From positions 3,066,618-3,130,617 of the forward strand of contig NZ_JADWYS010000001.1 in assembly GCF_015831345.1 (NCBI RefSeq): DNA of 64,000 nt, written 5' to 3'. A program made the position numbers and the translations under genes. The notes beneath the pieces were generated by a model that was not told where the DNA came from, searched no databases, and saw only the letters and a program-made list of their open reading frames with translations. Of the stretch, positions 55,084-63,645 are shown piece after piece (position 1 is the stretch's first letter; each line of letters starts with the position of its first letter). The stretch comes from Caenimonas aquaedulcis. Lineage in GTDB: Bacteria > Pseudomonadota > Gammaproteobacteria > Burkholderiales > Burkholderiaceae_C.

Positions 55084-56042
55084 AACCGCTGCTCCTTTGC
55101 TCTGGAGTTCATCAGTACGTCTGCCCAGTCCTCGCCGACATTTCTTGGCGTGAGGATCCGGCAGTCGAGGCCTGCTTGGTGCGCCCTGGTGGCCAACTTT
55201 GCACCGGCGATTTGTCCGGCGCCGTTCTCGTCGTTGTCCGTGTAGATGAGCAGGTTTTCGATACTTCGGTGCCAAACGTAGCCGCGCATTAGTGAGGCAC
55301 TCGTCGCGGCCTCGACGGGCACGCCGTTCAGCACGAAGCATGCAACCGCTGTTTCAAGTCCCTCCGCAATGGCGATGGTCCGAAGGCCATTGCACACGCG
55401 AGGCTTAAACAGCTTGATGCTGCTGCCCACGAGGGGCGCGCTAGCCATGGTAAGTTTCTTGGGGTTTCCCACACGGGCCTTTCCGCCCATGGGATCGAGG
55501 TACGTGCGATGGATCGCAACCGCCTCATCGTTCACGTCGGTGACGCGCGACAAGATCGCGGGGAAGTAGCCGATGAGGACACGATCCTCAAAGTACGGCG
55601 CGGCCTTGTGAAACCGGAGTACGCGATCCTTGTTCCCGCCGTGGAAGTAGACGTGGCGACTGTGCAGATATTTTCCGCCCAGGTCATGTTGGGTGAGAGG
55701 ATCGGCCGAATCGAAGAACGCCGCGTTGTCAGCTTTTGCGTGCGTCCTCATCTCTGCTTCTTCAAGGCGCTGCTGTTCTTGCAATCGAGCCGCCTTCGCC
55801 ACAATTCGGCGCGCTTCGCCTGGGCTACGAACAGGCCCGTTCGCTGCCACGTACTGCTTGAAGTCCGCCCTGAAGTCCCCGACCACCGCTGCCCCATCCG
55901 GAAAGAGGCGAATCCAGCCGCTCTTGCTGTGGCGCTTGGACGGGTCGGTCGCGAAGCGGGTGATGCGGTGCGTGTCGAAGTCAGCGGGGCAGCATCCCGG
56001 CCAAAGTCGCTCGATCAAGGTTCTGATGTGGGTGAAGCTCAT
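55080..56042 (-). CDS. Toprim-domain (primase-like) protein
   Basis: 320 residues from ATG 56042. The C-terminal toprim core has Glu in TIAIAEGLETAVACF and the DxD-type acidic pair in LLIYTDNDENGAGQI; SLMRGYVWHRSIE lies between. The N-terminal ~100 residues (HRITRFATDPSKRHSKSGWI) correspond to the domain found in DUF7146/Toprim_3 proteins, without an obvious CHC2 zinc finger. Probably primes element replication together with the DUF3987 ATPase. Confidence 0.85.
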   Translation of the reverse strand: MSFTHIRTLIERLWPGCCPADFDTHRITRFATDPSKRHSKSGWIRLFPDGAAVVGDFRADFKQYVAANGPVRSPGEARRIVAKAARLQEQQRLEEAEMRTHAKADNAAFFDSADPLTQHDLGGKYLHSRHVYFHGGNKDRVLRFHKAAPYFEDRVLIGYFPAILSRVTDVNDEAVAIHRTYLDPMGGKARVGNPKKLTMASAPLVGSSIKLFKPRVCNGLRTIAIAEGLETAVACFVLNGVPVEAATSASLMRGYVWHRSIENLLIYTDNDENGAGQIAGAKLATRAHQAGLDCRILTPRNVGEDWADVLMNSRAKEQRL

Positions 56043-56230
56043 GCTGCCTCCAGATGAAGGCGGCGAACGAGCCACGAGGCCCAGTTCATCGGCAGGTATC
56101 CGGTTAGTGCTGCGAAGACGATGGCGCACTTGACGCGGCCGGCTACGCTGGCACAATAGAGGCTTGAGTTTTCATTGGAAGCCGCTTTTCGGGTTGCACC
56201 CCGGAGCGGCTTCAGTTTTTTCGCAGACAT
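56039..56230 (-). CDS. Small conserved protein before the toprim gene
   Basis: 63 residues. Basic N-terminus, then a hydrophobic stretch (CAIVFAALTGYLPMNWASWL). Start with AGGAAGGA upstream; the stop overlaps the toprim start (ATGA). Similar small genes occur at this operon position in related elements. Function unknown. Confidence 0.6.
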   Translation of the reverse strand: MSAKKLKPLRGATRKAASNENSSLYCASVAGRVKCAIVFAALTGYLPMNWASWLVRRLHLEAA

Positions 56231-56321
56231 GAGTTTTCCTTCCTGGCGTCTATGCGCCTGGTGGGTTGAGATGCGATTCGGAGGTCTGGGCGTCAGGTCT
56301 TGCGGTTGGTGATCTCCTTGG

Positions 56322-56588
56322 TCAGACGCCGCACAGGCGGCGAAGCTCCGCCACCGGCCATGCCAAGCGGCCGTTGATACGGGAGGGTTTGATGGGACCT
56401 GAATCGAAGCAGGCCCAACTACGGAGCGTCTGGGGCCTGCGATTCAGGTAGTACGCCGCCGCGTCGGTATCGACGGCGGGACGCGTCACCGCCTCAAGCG
56501 GCGGATACGTAGCAATGTTGGGTTCGCGTTTCTCCCAGTGGCCCAGCGTGGCCGGGCCCTGGAGTTCTGCGACAGCTTCGGTTTCCAT
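56322..56588 (-). CDS. AlpA/MerR-type DNA-binding regulator (possible excisionase)
   Basis: 88 residues. The C-terminal half has a winged helix-turn-helix of the excisionase/AlpA type (TDAAAYYLNRRPQTLRSWAC, then KPSRINGRLAWPVAELRRL). Such proteins regulate or direct excision of integrated elements and often head the replication operon, as here. Candidate recombination directionality factor for the integrase, by context. Confidence 0.7.
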   Translation of the reverse strand: METEAVAELQGPATLGHWEKREPNIATYPPLEAVTRPAVDTDAAAYYLNRRPQTLRSWACFDSGPIKPSRINGRLAWPVAELRRLCGV

Positions 56589-56687
56589 TCATCACCTTTC
56601 TTGCCAATTGCTCGGCGTTGAGGTGATTTCAAACCCGGGTGTGTCCTCCCCCGCAACTGTCCCCTGTTCCCTTCTTGGGGGGATACC

Positions 56688-58028
56688 TCACTCAGCTCCC
56701 AGAACGAGCTTCAACCGGCGCAGCTCCTCCCACGCCTTCTCGAAGGACTTTTCCGTGAAGAGCAAGGAGCCGTCGGTGAAGCGCTCGCGCTCCTTCAACA
56801 AGGCGCTCTTGCACGCCGCCTTCGCGCCTGCCCTTCCGGCTTTGCGTTCGGGAAGATCAGCCGGATCATGGCCCTGGCTGCGCAGCCGTTCCAAGATGCG
56901 ATCACGCTGGCGTGCCGACTTCTTTCCTGCTTGCTCAGGCAATTCCGTCCTTGGCAGATCGTCGCTCTCCGCGGCCAGGATCTTGCTGAACGTGTAGCCG
57001 GTGACCTTCCATTCCTTAGTCACCAGATCGTCCACGTCGGTGGCGTAGACGACGTTCAGCCACGACCTGATGATGTCCTGTGACGTGATCGGAATTTCCG
57101 TCAGAGGATGTCGCACGGTCAAACGACCTTGGAAGAACGCCGATTCAAGCTTCTTGCGCATCTCGCCGCCATCGACCCTGAGGTGAGCGGCAAGGATCTG
57201 CGCGGCCTCGGCGACGGTGAAGTGGCCTTTTGCTTGTCGCTCGTCCACCTCGCGCGCCATCGCCTCGAACTCCTCGTCTGACGCCATGAAGGTGGAGATC
57301 GCGCCTGCCAGCTCCACCGTGCGCTGCTTCATGCCGCCGAATTCAATCGGGGGCGCGTCGCGCTTCTGCTTCGCGTGGACGGCTCGCTCGAAGCCGCGTT
57401 CAACGGTCTGGCGATTTGCCTTTGCCCATTGCAGCCAGTTCTCGGGGCTCTCGCGCTCGCGGTCGTGCGCTGCGGCGAGGCGCTCAATCTTCTGGCATTC
57501 AGCAATTGCACGAGAGGCGTCGTTTCGATTCGGCCGCTCCTTCAGCGTCTTGAACACATCAGGATCGAGGCCGCAAAGCAACCTCGCGGCCTCGGCAGCG
57601 CTGAGCGTGGGCATGTTCAGCACCCAATACTCCCAATCTATGGGTTTGCCGTTGTGCACTGACTCTCCGAACCACTGGACAAATTCGTTCTCCGCTTCCT
57701 TGTCTGGCACCACAACGAATTGCAGCCCTGCATCGGTCAGCGGCTTACACGCATTGAGGTCGTCAACCCAAAAAACATCGTGATCAATCTTGAGAAGTAG
57801 CCAGTCCTGCTCCTCCAGCGAGTCGAAGTCGTGGCCTTTAATCAGTCGCTGATCGCAAAGTTCGCGCAGACGCGACTCCCACGCGAGCATTGCGGCGCCC
57901 ATCGCCTCCTCATAAGGAGTGCCTGAGTCCTCGCTTTGCTTCCTCGCACTGATCGCCGCCTTCGCTATGGCATGGACCAAGAGGCCAAGAGAAAGGTAGG
58001 GATGGGTCATTTCGACGAGGACGGTCAC
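56688..58028 (-). CDS. Conserved island protein of unknown function (446 residues)
   Basis: GTG 58028 is preferred because AAGGAG ends 5 nt upstream; GTG 58034 and ATG 58010 are alternatives. Mostly helical, soluble. Blocks: NMPTLSAAEAARLLCGLDPD, HFTVAEAAQILAAHLRVDGG (winged-helix-like) and a basic C-terminus QRDRILERLRSQGHDPADLP. No catalytic motif seen. The position upstream of the AlpA-like gene suggests a regulatory or replication role, which is inference. Confidence 0.65.
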   Translation of the reverse strand: MTVLVEMTHPYLSLGLLVHAIAKAAISARKQSEDSGTPYEEAMGAAMLAWESRLRELCDQRLIKGHDFDSLEEQDWLLLKIDHDVFWVDDLNACKPLTDAGLQFVVVPDKEAENEFVQWFGESVHNGKPIDWEYWVLNMPTLSAAEAARLLCGLDPDVFKTLKERPNRNDASRAIAECQKIERLAAAHDRERESPENWLQWAKANRQTVERGFERAVHAKQKRDAPPIEFGGMKQRTVELAGAISTFMASDEEFEAMAREVDERQAKGHFTVAEAAQILAAHLRVDGGEMRKKLESAFFQGRLTVRHPLTEIPITSQDIIRSWLNVVYATDVDDLVTKEWKVTGYTFSKILAAESDDLPRTELPEQAGKKSARQRDRILERLRSQGHDPADLPERKAGRAGAKAACKSALLKERERFTDGSLLFTEKSFEKAWEELRRLKLVLGAE

Positions 58029-58038
58029 ATGCACTCCT

Positions 58039-58365
58039 TCAAGTCTTCCGGGCCCGGCTACAACCGTTATAGCCGCAGCCGGTTGTAAAGCCTACGCGGC
58101 GATGCTCGCTCGGCGGCATGTAGGCGTCAATGGGTATATCGAGGTCATTCGCCAGTGGCGGCGCGTCGTCGCTGTCGTCCAGCGGTTGCAGGTTCGCGTC
58201 GTCAAGAACCCCGCTTTGAGTCGGTGCGCAAGGCGTTCCATCGGTGTGGCGGTATTGCAGTGGCCGGCCCAATGACGTGACGATCCACGGCTTGCGGAAG
58301 CCTGTCCACTGGCAGCCGTCGTACTCGCGCGGGAAGAAGTAGGGGGCCTTGACGATGACGATCAC
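58039..58365 (-). CDS. Small unrecognised protein (108 residues)
   Basis: GTG start at 58365, unusually close to an AAGGAG, so the exact start is uncertain. IVIVKAPYFFPREYDGCQWT opens the protein; an acidic middle (LDDSDDAPPLANDLDIPIDA) follows. Lies 10 bp before the 446-residue gene on the same strand and is probably first in that operon. Confidence 0.45.
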   Translation of the reverse strand: MIVIVKAPYFFPREYDGCQWTGFRKPWIVTSLGRPLQYRHTDGTPCAPTQSGVLDDANLQPLDDSDDAPPLANDLDIPIDAYMPPSEHRRVGFTTGCGYNGCSRARKT

Positions 58366-58424
58366 TCCTTCGTTTGCGCCATCGACTACTCGTGCGCGCT
58401 GCCCAGGTTAACTTTGGACTTTTT

Positions 58425-58616
58425 ATGGAGAACACGATTCGGATTCACTTCACCCTTCAAGGCCAGGTGCCGCGCGTGCCGGGCAGCACAAATCTGCGAA
58501 CGATTCACAACGACGGCCCCGATCACAAGCTAATCACGGCTGGCGACGAGGACGACTTCAAGTATTGGATAGAGCACCTTGACGCAGCCCGCGTGCCTTA
58601 TGAGGTAGCCGTGTAA
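58425..58616 (+). CDS. Small unrecognised protein (63 residues)
   Basis: ENTIRIHFTLQGQVPRVPGS ... DEDDFKYWIEHLDAARVPYE; compact alpha/beta appearance. ATG 58425 chosen as the first methionine before the conserved-looking strand. Divergent from the leftward operon. No family recognised; could be spurious. Confidence 0.4.
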   Translation: MENTIRIHFTLQGQVPRVPGSTNLRTIHNDGPDHKLITAGDEDDFKYWIEHLDAARVPYEVAV

Positions 58617-58646
58617 CGAAAATGGAGTCTGGCGGGGGTCTGCGTG

Positions 58647-59729
58647 ATGTGGATCCCCGCCTTGCTGGATGCCGGCAGCGCAGTACAGTTGGCACATGAA
58701 CAAGGGCGAGAAATCTCGTGCCCAATGGAGGACGCCTTGAGCGAGGACAAGAAGGGATTTGACCTAAACCAGTTCGCCAAGCCCATTGCGAAGATGGAGA
58801 CTGGCCAGGGCAAGGTTTACCTGTATCAGGCGGACGAGAACGTGCGCAAGTTGCATCGCGAACTCGTTGCCCAGCCGGCCGAGGCTAGGGCTCTCAAGAC
58901 CTTCAGGAGGATCACTAGTCAGGAAGTCCGACAAGGGTTGAGCGACCAAGTCGTACCTTTGCCAGACGCGGTGTTCGGTGGCCTAGCAGAGTCGGAAATC
59001 GCGCAACTCGCCGAGCTATTTCGGATCAATAGATACAAGCGCCGAGTGAAGTCGGACAAGCCTCTTGCGACATTCGAGCCGAAGCGCAGCGATGAATCTG
59101 CGCTTGCATTTTTCGACCGCATACTCGACGCCGACATTCAAGAAGGCGACGCCGAAGCGCGAGAGCAGCACAAGAAGCTGCTGGATATGCTTCAGACCCC
59201 CGCCAACAAGATTCTTGAGCAACTGAACGCAAGCAGTGATCGCTTGGGTGGTACGCTGAGCAAGTACGAGAGCCTAGCGACCTTAGAGATTCCGCCTATG
59301 CGCGACTTCGCGGGCGAGCAATTTAGCCAGATGGCGAAGGAACGCCGCGAGGATCGCGTGGTTGCACGTCTCACTGCCGACATGACAAAGCAATCGGCTG
59401 AAATGTTGCGGGATTTGGTCGAGGCTGCCGGCACGTTCCTAGTGCGATTCGATCAGCGGGATGCGAAATCTGATCGTCAGATAAACATTCAACTCTGGGT
59501 CGCGGTCGTGTCCCTGATCCTCTCCGTTGTTCTTTCCGGCGTCGGCGCCTGGTACGCGCGCGCCGCCTACTACCAGGACGAAGCGAAGAACAAAGCAGAC
59601 GACACGGCCGCGAAAGCAACTGCAGAACGGGACACCCGGATCGACACAATCTTGCAACAGAACGCCAAGATCATTGAGGAGTTGCAGAAGCAAAAGGCGT
59701 CGTCGGCACCAGTGCGCGCGACGCGCTGA
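58647..59729 (+). CDS. Unrecognised membrane protein with cytoplasmic head and coiled-coil tail
   Basis: 360 residues from ATG 58647; ATG 58725 (EDALSEDKKGFD) may be the true start. A helical soluble region (~28-285) is followed by one hydrophobic segment (LWVAVVSLILSVVLSGVGAW) and a coiled-coil-like C-terminus (KATAERDTRIDTILQQNAKI). No recognised domain. It converges with the DUF2513 gene and lies beside the integrase. Membrane-tethered accessory proteins next to integrases are often cargo of unknown role. Confidence 0.6.
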   Translation: MWIPALLDAGSAVQLAHEQGREISCPMEDALSEDKKGFDLNQFAKPIAKMETGQGKVYLYQADENVRKLHRELVAQPAEARALKTFRRITSQEVRQGLSDQVVPLPDAVFGGLAESEIAQLAELFRINRYKRRVKSDKPLATFEPKRSDESALAFFDRILDADIQEGDAEAREQHKKLLDMLQTPANKILEQLNASSDRLGGTLSKYESLATLEIPPMRDFAGEQFSQMAKERREDRVVARLTADMTKQSAEMLRDLVEAAGTFLVRFDQRDAKSDRQINIQLWVAVVSLILSVVLSGVGAWYARAAYYQDEAKNKADDTAAKATAERDTRIDTILQQNAKIIEELQKQKASSAPVRATR

Positions 59730-59753
59730 TGCGGCTCTCACCTGATCAAGCGC

Positions 59754-60119
59754 TCATGCCCCGGAAGTGAGCACATGGGCCAAGGCGGCCTTGCCGAGGG
59801 CCTTCACTGCCTCGAAGCTCAATTCGATGCCCTTCGTCTTTGCCGTTTTTTTTACTTCATCCCAGATCGGCTTGCTACGTAGCGTGTCAAGCAACTCGTG
59901 CCCCTCCCAAGTCAGCGCAGGATTCAACAGCGCCTCTCGGCTCAAGTCGGTCGCATCGAACCCTGTGAGAAAGCCCGATTTCCACAGCAAAATCGCATGC
60001 TGCGCCTTAATCGAAAACTCATCGGGACTGACCTCGTATTCCAAGCTTTCTGGATCCCCAATATCGTGTTCCTCGACCTCGGCGAGCACGTCGCGGATCA
60101 CGTCCCAATCGCGTTTCAT
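59754..60119 (-). CDS. DUF2513 protein
   Basis: 121 residues. Opening MKRDWDVIRDVLAEVEEHD and closing LTWEGHELLDTLRSKPIWDE then VKKTAKTKG are the two DUF2513 signatures. The family is small, soluble, common on prophages and islands, and of unknown function. The ATG overlaps the integrase stop (ATGA), so it is cotranscribed with the integrase. Confidence 0.85.
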   Translation of the reverse strand: MKRDWDVIRDVLAEVEEHDIGDPESLEYEVSPDEFSIKAQHAILLWKSGFLTGFDATDLSREALLNPALTWEGHELLDTLRSKPIWDEVKKTAKTKGIELSFEAVKALGKAALAHVLTSGA

Positions 60120-61534
60120 TTGTTTGCTCCATTAATCAGGCGAAGCGTCCGCTCACCTTGGTCAAAAGTGATGTCAGCCTCAACCAGAATCCAAGCTTCA
60201 ATCTTGACATGCCAACTGCGCAGGAGGTCGAGCGGTCGCCGAATGTAGTTCTGTTCGCGAACACCCTGCGGCGCGTGCCCTTGGATTTGTGCGCTAATGC
60301 CGGCGGGCACTTCAATCCACTCCGACAAGGACGCGAACGACCGGCGCAGCCCATGCAGCGTGAGGCCGTCGAGTCCCGCCACCTGGCACGCTTGGCGATG
60401 CGCAATGCTCGGCTCCGTCAACCGGCCAGATTTGCTCGCCGGGCTACTGAACACCCACTCGTTTCGCTTCGGCAGTGCGGAAAGGAGGCTGGCCACGTAG
60501 GGGGTCAGCGGCACCATGCGGCTATCCTCGACTTTGTCCTTGAGGGACATTCCGTGCCACAGAAAGTTCACATCGGCCCAGCGCAACGCTGCGAGCTCCT
60601 CGCGCCTTGCGCCCGTCAGGAGGAGCGCCTGTAGGTACGCCGCAATCACCGGATTCGGAATCTGTTGCACCGCGCTGAACCATGCCTTGAGTTGCTCGCG
60701 CTGCAGCACGTCGTGCTTGACCTTAGGCGCGCCGGCTTTTTCGCGAATCTTCTTGCCGCTCGCGGCGGTTGCATCGACTGCGTCTCGATAGGCGGGCTCT
60801 GCAGCGCACCAGCGTAAAAAGGCCTTGAGCAAGCGCAGCGCAAGACGGACGCGGGCGGGGCGCTTTGGCCCTTCCTTTGCCACCCATGCATCCAGTCGTT
60901 CGGCTGTAACCTCGTTTAGGCGCAGGGGCATCAGTTCTGCCAAGGGCCCAGCGACGGTCTCCTTGGCTGTGCTTCGTGTCCTGGGCTTGCCGCCAGTCTG
61001 GGCGAGGCGGACATGGTCTGCGTAATGGTGGTCGCTCCAATGCGGCCTGCGCTCGGCCAGGTACACGTCCCACGCGTCTTGAACTTTGGCGGCGCGCATT
61101 AGCTGATTAGCGCGATTAGCAACGTCAACTGCTGTTCGCTCGGCGCGAACTTGGCGCGGATCGCGGCCCGAATCGACGAGCGCCTGCAAGCGCGTCGCTT
61201 CTTCGCGTGCGCCAGATTGAACGATGGTGCCGCCCTTGCCGGTGCGGTCGCGGCGGTTGTTCAGCGGCCAAACATCGGGGCTGCCGATGGTGATGCGGAC
61301 TGTCTGGCCGTGAAAGCGGCTCTGGAAGACATATGCCTTTGAGCCGGGCGTGGCGCGCAGGCCCAGGCCGGGCGTATCAGCGTCCCATAGGAACACCTGC
61401 GCCTTGTCGGCGGGGCATGAGAAGGCCTCGACGCGCGGCGCGGTGAAACTGATCTTCGCCAACGGCAGCTCCTGTCGTGTAAGCGGCCATGTAAGCACTC
61501 TTGGCCGGAATCGATCAACTTTGCTCAACGCCAA
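60116..61534 (-). CDS. int: Tyrosine recombinase/integrase of the element
   Basis: 472 residues; the start could also lie nearer LPLAKISFTA (about 61462). The N-terminal AP2-like arm-binding domain (DTPGLGLRATPGSKAYVFQS) is followed by the core-binding domain (~135-270). Catalytic residues are visible: Arg in LLLTGARREELAALRW, His-x-x-Arg in LHGLRRSFAS, His in QGHAPQ and the nucleophilic Tyr in VREQNYIRRP. It is read inward from 80 bp beside attR. Mediates site-specific integration into tRNA-Phe. Confidence 0.93.
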   Translation of the reverse strand: MALSKVDRFRPRVLTWPLTRQELPLAKISFTAPRVEAFSCPADKAQVFLWDADTPGLGLRATPGSKAYVFQSRFHGQTVRITIGSPDVWPLNNRRDRTGKGGTIVQSGAREEATRLQALVDSGRDPRQVRAERTAVDVANRANQLMRAAKVQDAWDVYLAERRPHWSDHHYADHVRLAQTGGKPRTRSTAKETVAGPLAELMPLRLNEVTAERLDAWVAKEGPKRPARVRLALRLLKAFLRWCAAEPAYRDAVDATAASGKKIREKAGAPKVKHDVLQREQLKAWFSAVQQIPNPVIAAYLQALLLTGARREELAALRWADVNFLWHGMSLKDKVEDSRMVPLTPYVASLLSALPKRNEWVFSSPASKSGRLTEPSIAHRQACQVAGLDGLTLHGLRRSFASLSEWIEVPAGISAQIQGHAPQGVREQNYIRRPLDLLRSWHVKIEAWILVEADITFDQGERTLRLINGANK

Positions 61535-61614
61535 AACGGGCGCAAAGCCTTGTCAGGGGCCAATTCTAAGGGGGCAATCAACGCGGACGGACAGAAAGCG
61601 ATGCAGAAATTTGG

Positions 61615-61669
61615 GGATTGAAAATCCGCGTGTCGGTGGTTCGATTCCGCCCCAGGCCACCAGAATTCA
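61615..61669 (+). repeat. Right attachment site (attR), 3' fragment of tRNA-Phe
   Basis: 55-bp perfect copy of 41341-41395. It lacks the 5' 28 nt of the tRNA, so it is not a functional gene. Confidence 0.95.
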
Positions 61670-61671
61670 AG

Positions 61672-61705
61672 CGCCTCCGCACCTCATCAGGGTCCGGGGG
61701 CGTTT
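61672..61705 (+). terminator. Displaced original terminator of tRNA-Phe
   Basis: CGCCTCCGCACC (61672-61683) pairs with GGTCCGGGGGCG (61691-61702), 11 of 12 positions counting one G-T pair, with a 7-nt loop and TTTCT following. Lies 2 bp right of attR, where the pre-integration tRNA transcript would have ended. Confidence 0.65.
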
Positions 61706-61772
61706 CTACAATTCGAGCCACATTTCTACAGTTCCTGGGTCATTGGAACTGGCCGCAGGAGCAAACTGTGGC

Positions 61773-62312
61773 ATGAACATCAAGTCGATCCTCGTCTCTG
61801 GCCTTCACCGTGTTTTGTGGGTGGCGCTGCTCGCGTTCGGCTTGGTCCCAACGACGGTAGATGCTTCATCGGTTCCCCAGCCCGCTATCTCCATACTCGT
61901 GACGCCTTGGTTCTCGGCCGGGCTCACGGATATACCGAGGTTCACTTGGAGTAGAACCAACCCTGATGCCTTGGTATTCGGTGCCAATGTGTCGCGGTGG
62001 CGTGACTACGCCACCCCGGCTGATATGTACTTCGGCGTGTTGACTCCGGACGGCCGTACCCTCTCGTGGCGGCCTGTGCCTGGCAATGTCGCGACTTTGC
62101 AGGAAGGACTTTTTCCAGTGGTGCAGGCGACGACTGCCGAGGTAACGGATAGCTATTCGCTGCTGGGCGGATTTCCCCGCTTCCCACTTTCATCCTCGGA
62201 CCCGACAGGCATCTACTCGGTCTTCGTTCTCGTAGTCCCCGCAGGCTCTGACCCAAGAAATGCGAGCCTTTGGACTGCGGCACAAATGTGGCCGGTCGTT
62301 ATCACGAACTGA
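61773..62312 (+). CDS. Exported protein of unknown function
   Basis: 179 residues. The signal peptide (VLWVALLAFGLVPTTVDASS) is followed by a beta-rich mature region (ISILVTPWFSAGL, MYFGVLTPDGRTLSWRPVPG, GIYSVFVLVVPAGSDP) resembling the small domain that ends with a GxYxVxxVxVPxGxDP strand in secreted proteins of related bacteria. No enzyme motif. First gene of chromosomal DNA right of the element. Confidence 0.7.
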   Translation: MNIKSILVSGLHRVLWVALLAFGLVPTTVDASSVPQPAISILVTPWFSAGLTDIPRFTWSRTNPDALVFGANVSRWRDYATPADMYFGVLTPDGRTLSWRPVPGNVATLQEGLFPVVQATTAEVTDSYSLLGGFPRFPLSSSDPTGIYSVFVLVVPAGSDPRNASLWTAAQMWPVVITN

Positions 62313-62465
62313 TTCGCGCGAACTGATCGAAGCGGCCGGACGCGCTCGCAATGTGGGACCGCAAGCTGGGTCAATGGTTGTCCGACAATCCTTCATTCAC
62401 TCAGTGTCCATGACTGGAGCTCCGCCAAACCCGGGTACCATCGCTGCCCAACAGGGGAGGGCAGT

Positions 62466-63569
62466 ATGGCTTCTGGTCGATCGAGCACGCCAGCGCGCCA
62501 GTGGATGGCGGCGATTTTCATGTCGGCCCTCGTAGCCGCCTGTGGCGGGGGCGATGAGCCCGGCCCGCGCGACGTGGCGACTAAAGCCGCTGCGCTGAAG
62601 CCTTCCGCAACTGCCCTGCGGATCTCGCCTACTGCCGCCGCGGAACAGCTTTTGAATGTGGCGGAGGCAAGGTTCCCCTCCTATTTCCCGGGCCACCGGA
62701 CGACCCTCAGCGCCAGTCCCTTCTCCTACCGCTACTACCCGCAGACCGGCACCTACCTGGGCGTCGTGACGATCGCCAACGCGTCGTTCCAACTGGGCCA
62801 CGTCTATGTGGCCGGCGCAGGGCTGGGCACCCTGACCAACCCCACAGACATGGGCTCGCTGGAGAACTTCATCAAACCGCTGGAGTGCCCGGGTGGCACG
62901 TTTCATACGCCACCCACGGTCAGCGGCACCGCGCTCTTGCCGGTGTGCAACAACGTTTACATCGATCCTTCCGTACCCACGGAGCAGTGGGCTGGGATCA
63001 TCGACGGCATCAACGTGGCCATTGGCATGAATACCGCTGTGTACGGCGCCCTGATGTCGACCATGCCGGATGTGATCGTGTGCGAGAGCGCAGCGTGCGG
63101 AGACTACTTCGCGGGCCCGAGCCGGCGCAATACGACGCTCTATCCCAACACCTACGCCGGCACATACGTGGCGCCTCGGCTGACCGTGGTGCTGACCTCG
63201 GCGACCTGGACGCAGAATCCCTATGTGCTGGCGCATGAGTTCTCGCACGTGGAGGTGTCCGTCCGGCTCAATGGGCAGCACGTCCCGGCCTGGTTCGATG
63301 AAGGCCTGGCCACCTACCTGGCCGGCGAGCCGATCTGCACCAACGTGACGGGCAAGGGCATCGCCGACCTGCGAACGCTCGACGACGAAGGCGACTGGGT
63401 CGCCTATACCGGCTCGGTGGACGCGTTCTTCAAGACCTACTGCCAGGCCGGCGCCGAGGTGGGCGCCTGGGTCCGCGCGCGAGACAGCGCCGCCATCGGC
63501 CAGCTGCTGCAGGCCGTGCGCCAGGGGCAGTCCTTTTCAACGCAGTACGGCGCGATGATGACCCAATGA
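62466..63569 (+). CDS. Lipoprotein with gluzincin-type metallopeptidase motif
   Basis: 367 residues. Signal peptide with lipobox VAAC, so the mature protein is probably outer-membrane anchored. The N-terminal region (LNVAEARFPSYFPGHRTT... YRYYPQTGTYLGV) resembles a short domain common in exported betaproteobacterial proteins. The catalytic motif HEFSH (HExxH) in YVLAHEFSHVEVSVRL is followed after 17 residues by the third zinc ligand Glu in WFDEGLATYLAG. This makes a peptidase-MA-like zinc protease; substrate unknown. GGGGAGGG lies about 5-12 nt before the ATG. Confidence 0.75.
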   Translation: MASGRSSTPARQWMAAIFMSALVAACGGGDEPGPRDVATKAAALKPSATALRISPTAAAEQLLNVAEARFPSYFPGHRTTLSASPFSYRYYPQTGTYLGVVTIANASFQLGHVYVAGAGLGTLTNPTDMGSLENFIKPLECPGGTFHTPPTVSGTALLPVCNNVYIDPSVPTEQWAGIIDGINVAIGMNTAVYGALMSTMPDVIVCESAACGDYFAGPSRRNTTLYPNTYAGTYVAPRLTVVLTSATWTQNPYVLAHEFSHVEVSVRLNGQHVPAWFDEGLATYLAGEPICTNVTGKGIADLRTLDDEGDWVAYTGSVDAFFKTYCQAGAEVGAWVRARDSAAIGQLLQAVRQGQSFSTQYGAMMTQ

Positions 63570-63645
63570 TCCGGCGTCCCCGCGACGGTCGCAGAGCTTC
63601 TTGAGAAGGTTCTGCGCCGTGCGCGAAAGGAGATATCCCGGGCGA

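Larger units (their letters stand above)
41341..61669. mobile_element. 20.3-kb integrative element in tRNA-Phe
   Basis: Bounded by 55-bp perfect direct repeats (41341-41395 and 61615-61669) derived from the 3' part of tRNA-Phe. It carries a tyrosine integrase 80 bp from the right end. Contents right to left: integrase, DUF2513, a membrane/coiled-coil gene, a leftward replication-like operon (58.4-51.9 kb), then cargo of nuclease, recombinase, ligase and unknown genes with visibly lower GC than the flanks. No relaxase, mating-pair or virion genes are seen, so it is best described as an IME or satellite-like genomic island that would depend on helpers to move. Confidence 0.92.

Noticed and set aside
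41341..61669. Prophage interpretation of the element
   Set aside because: No capsid, portal, terminase, tail or lysis genes are recognisable, so a satellite or IME-type island fits better.
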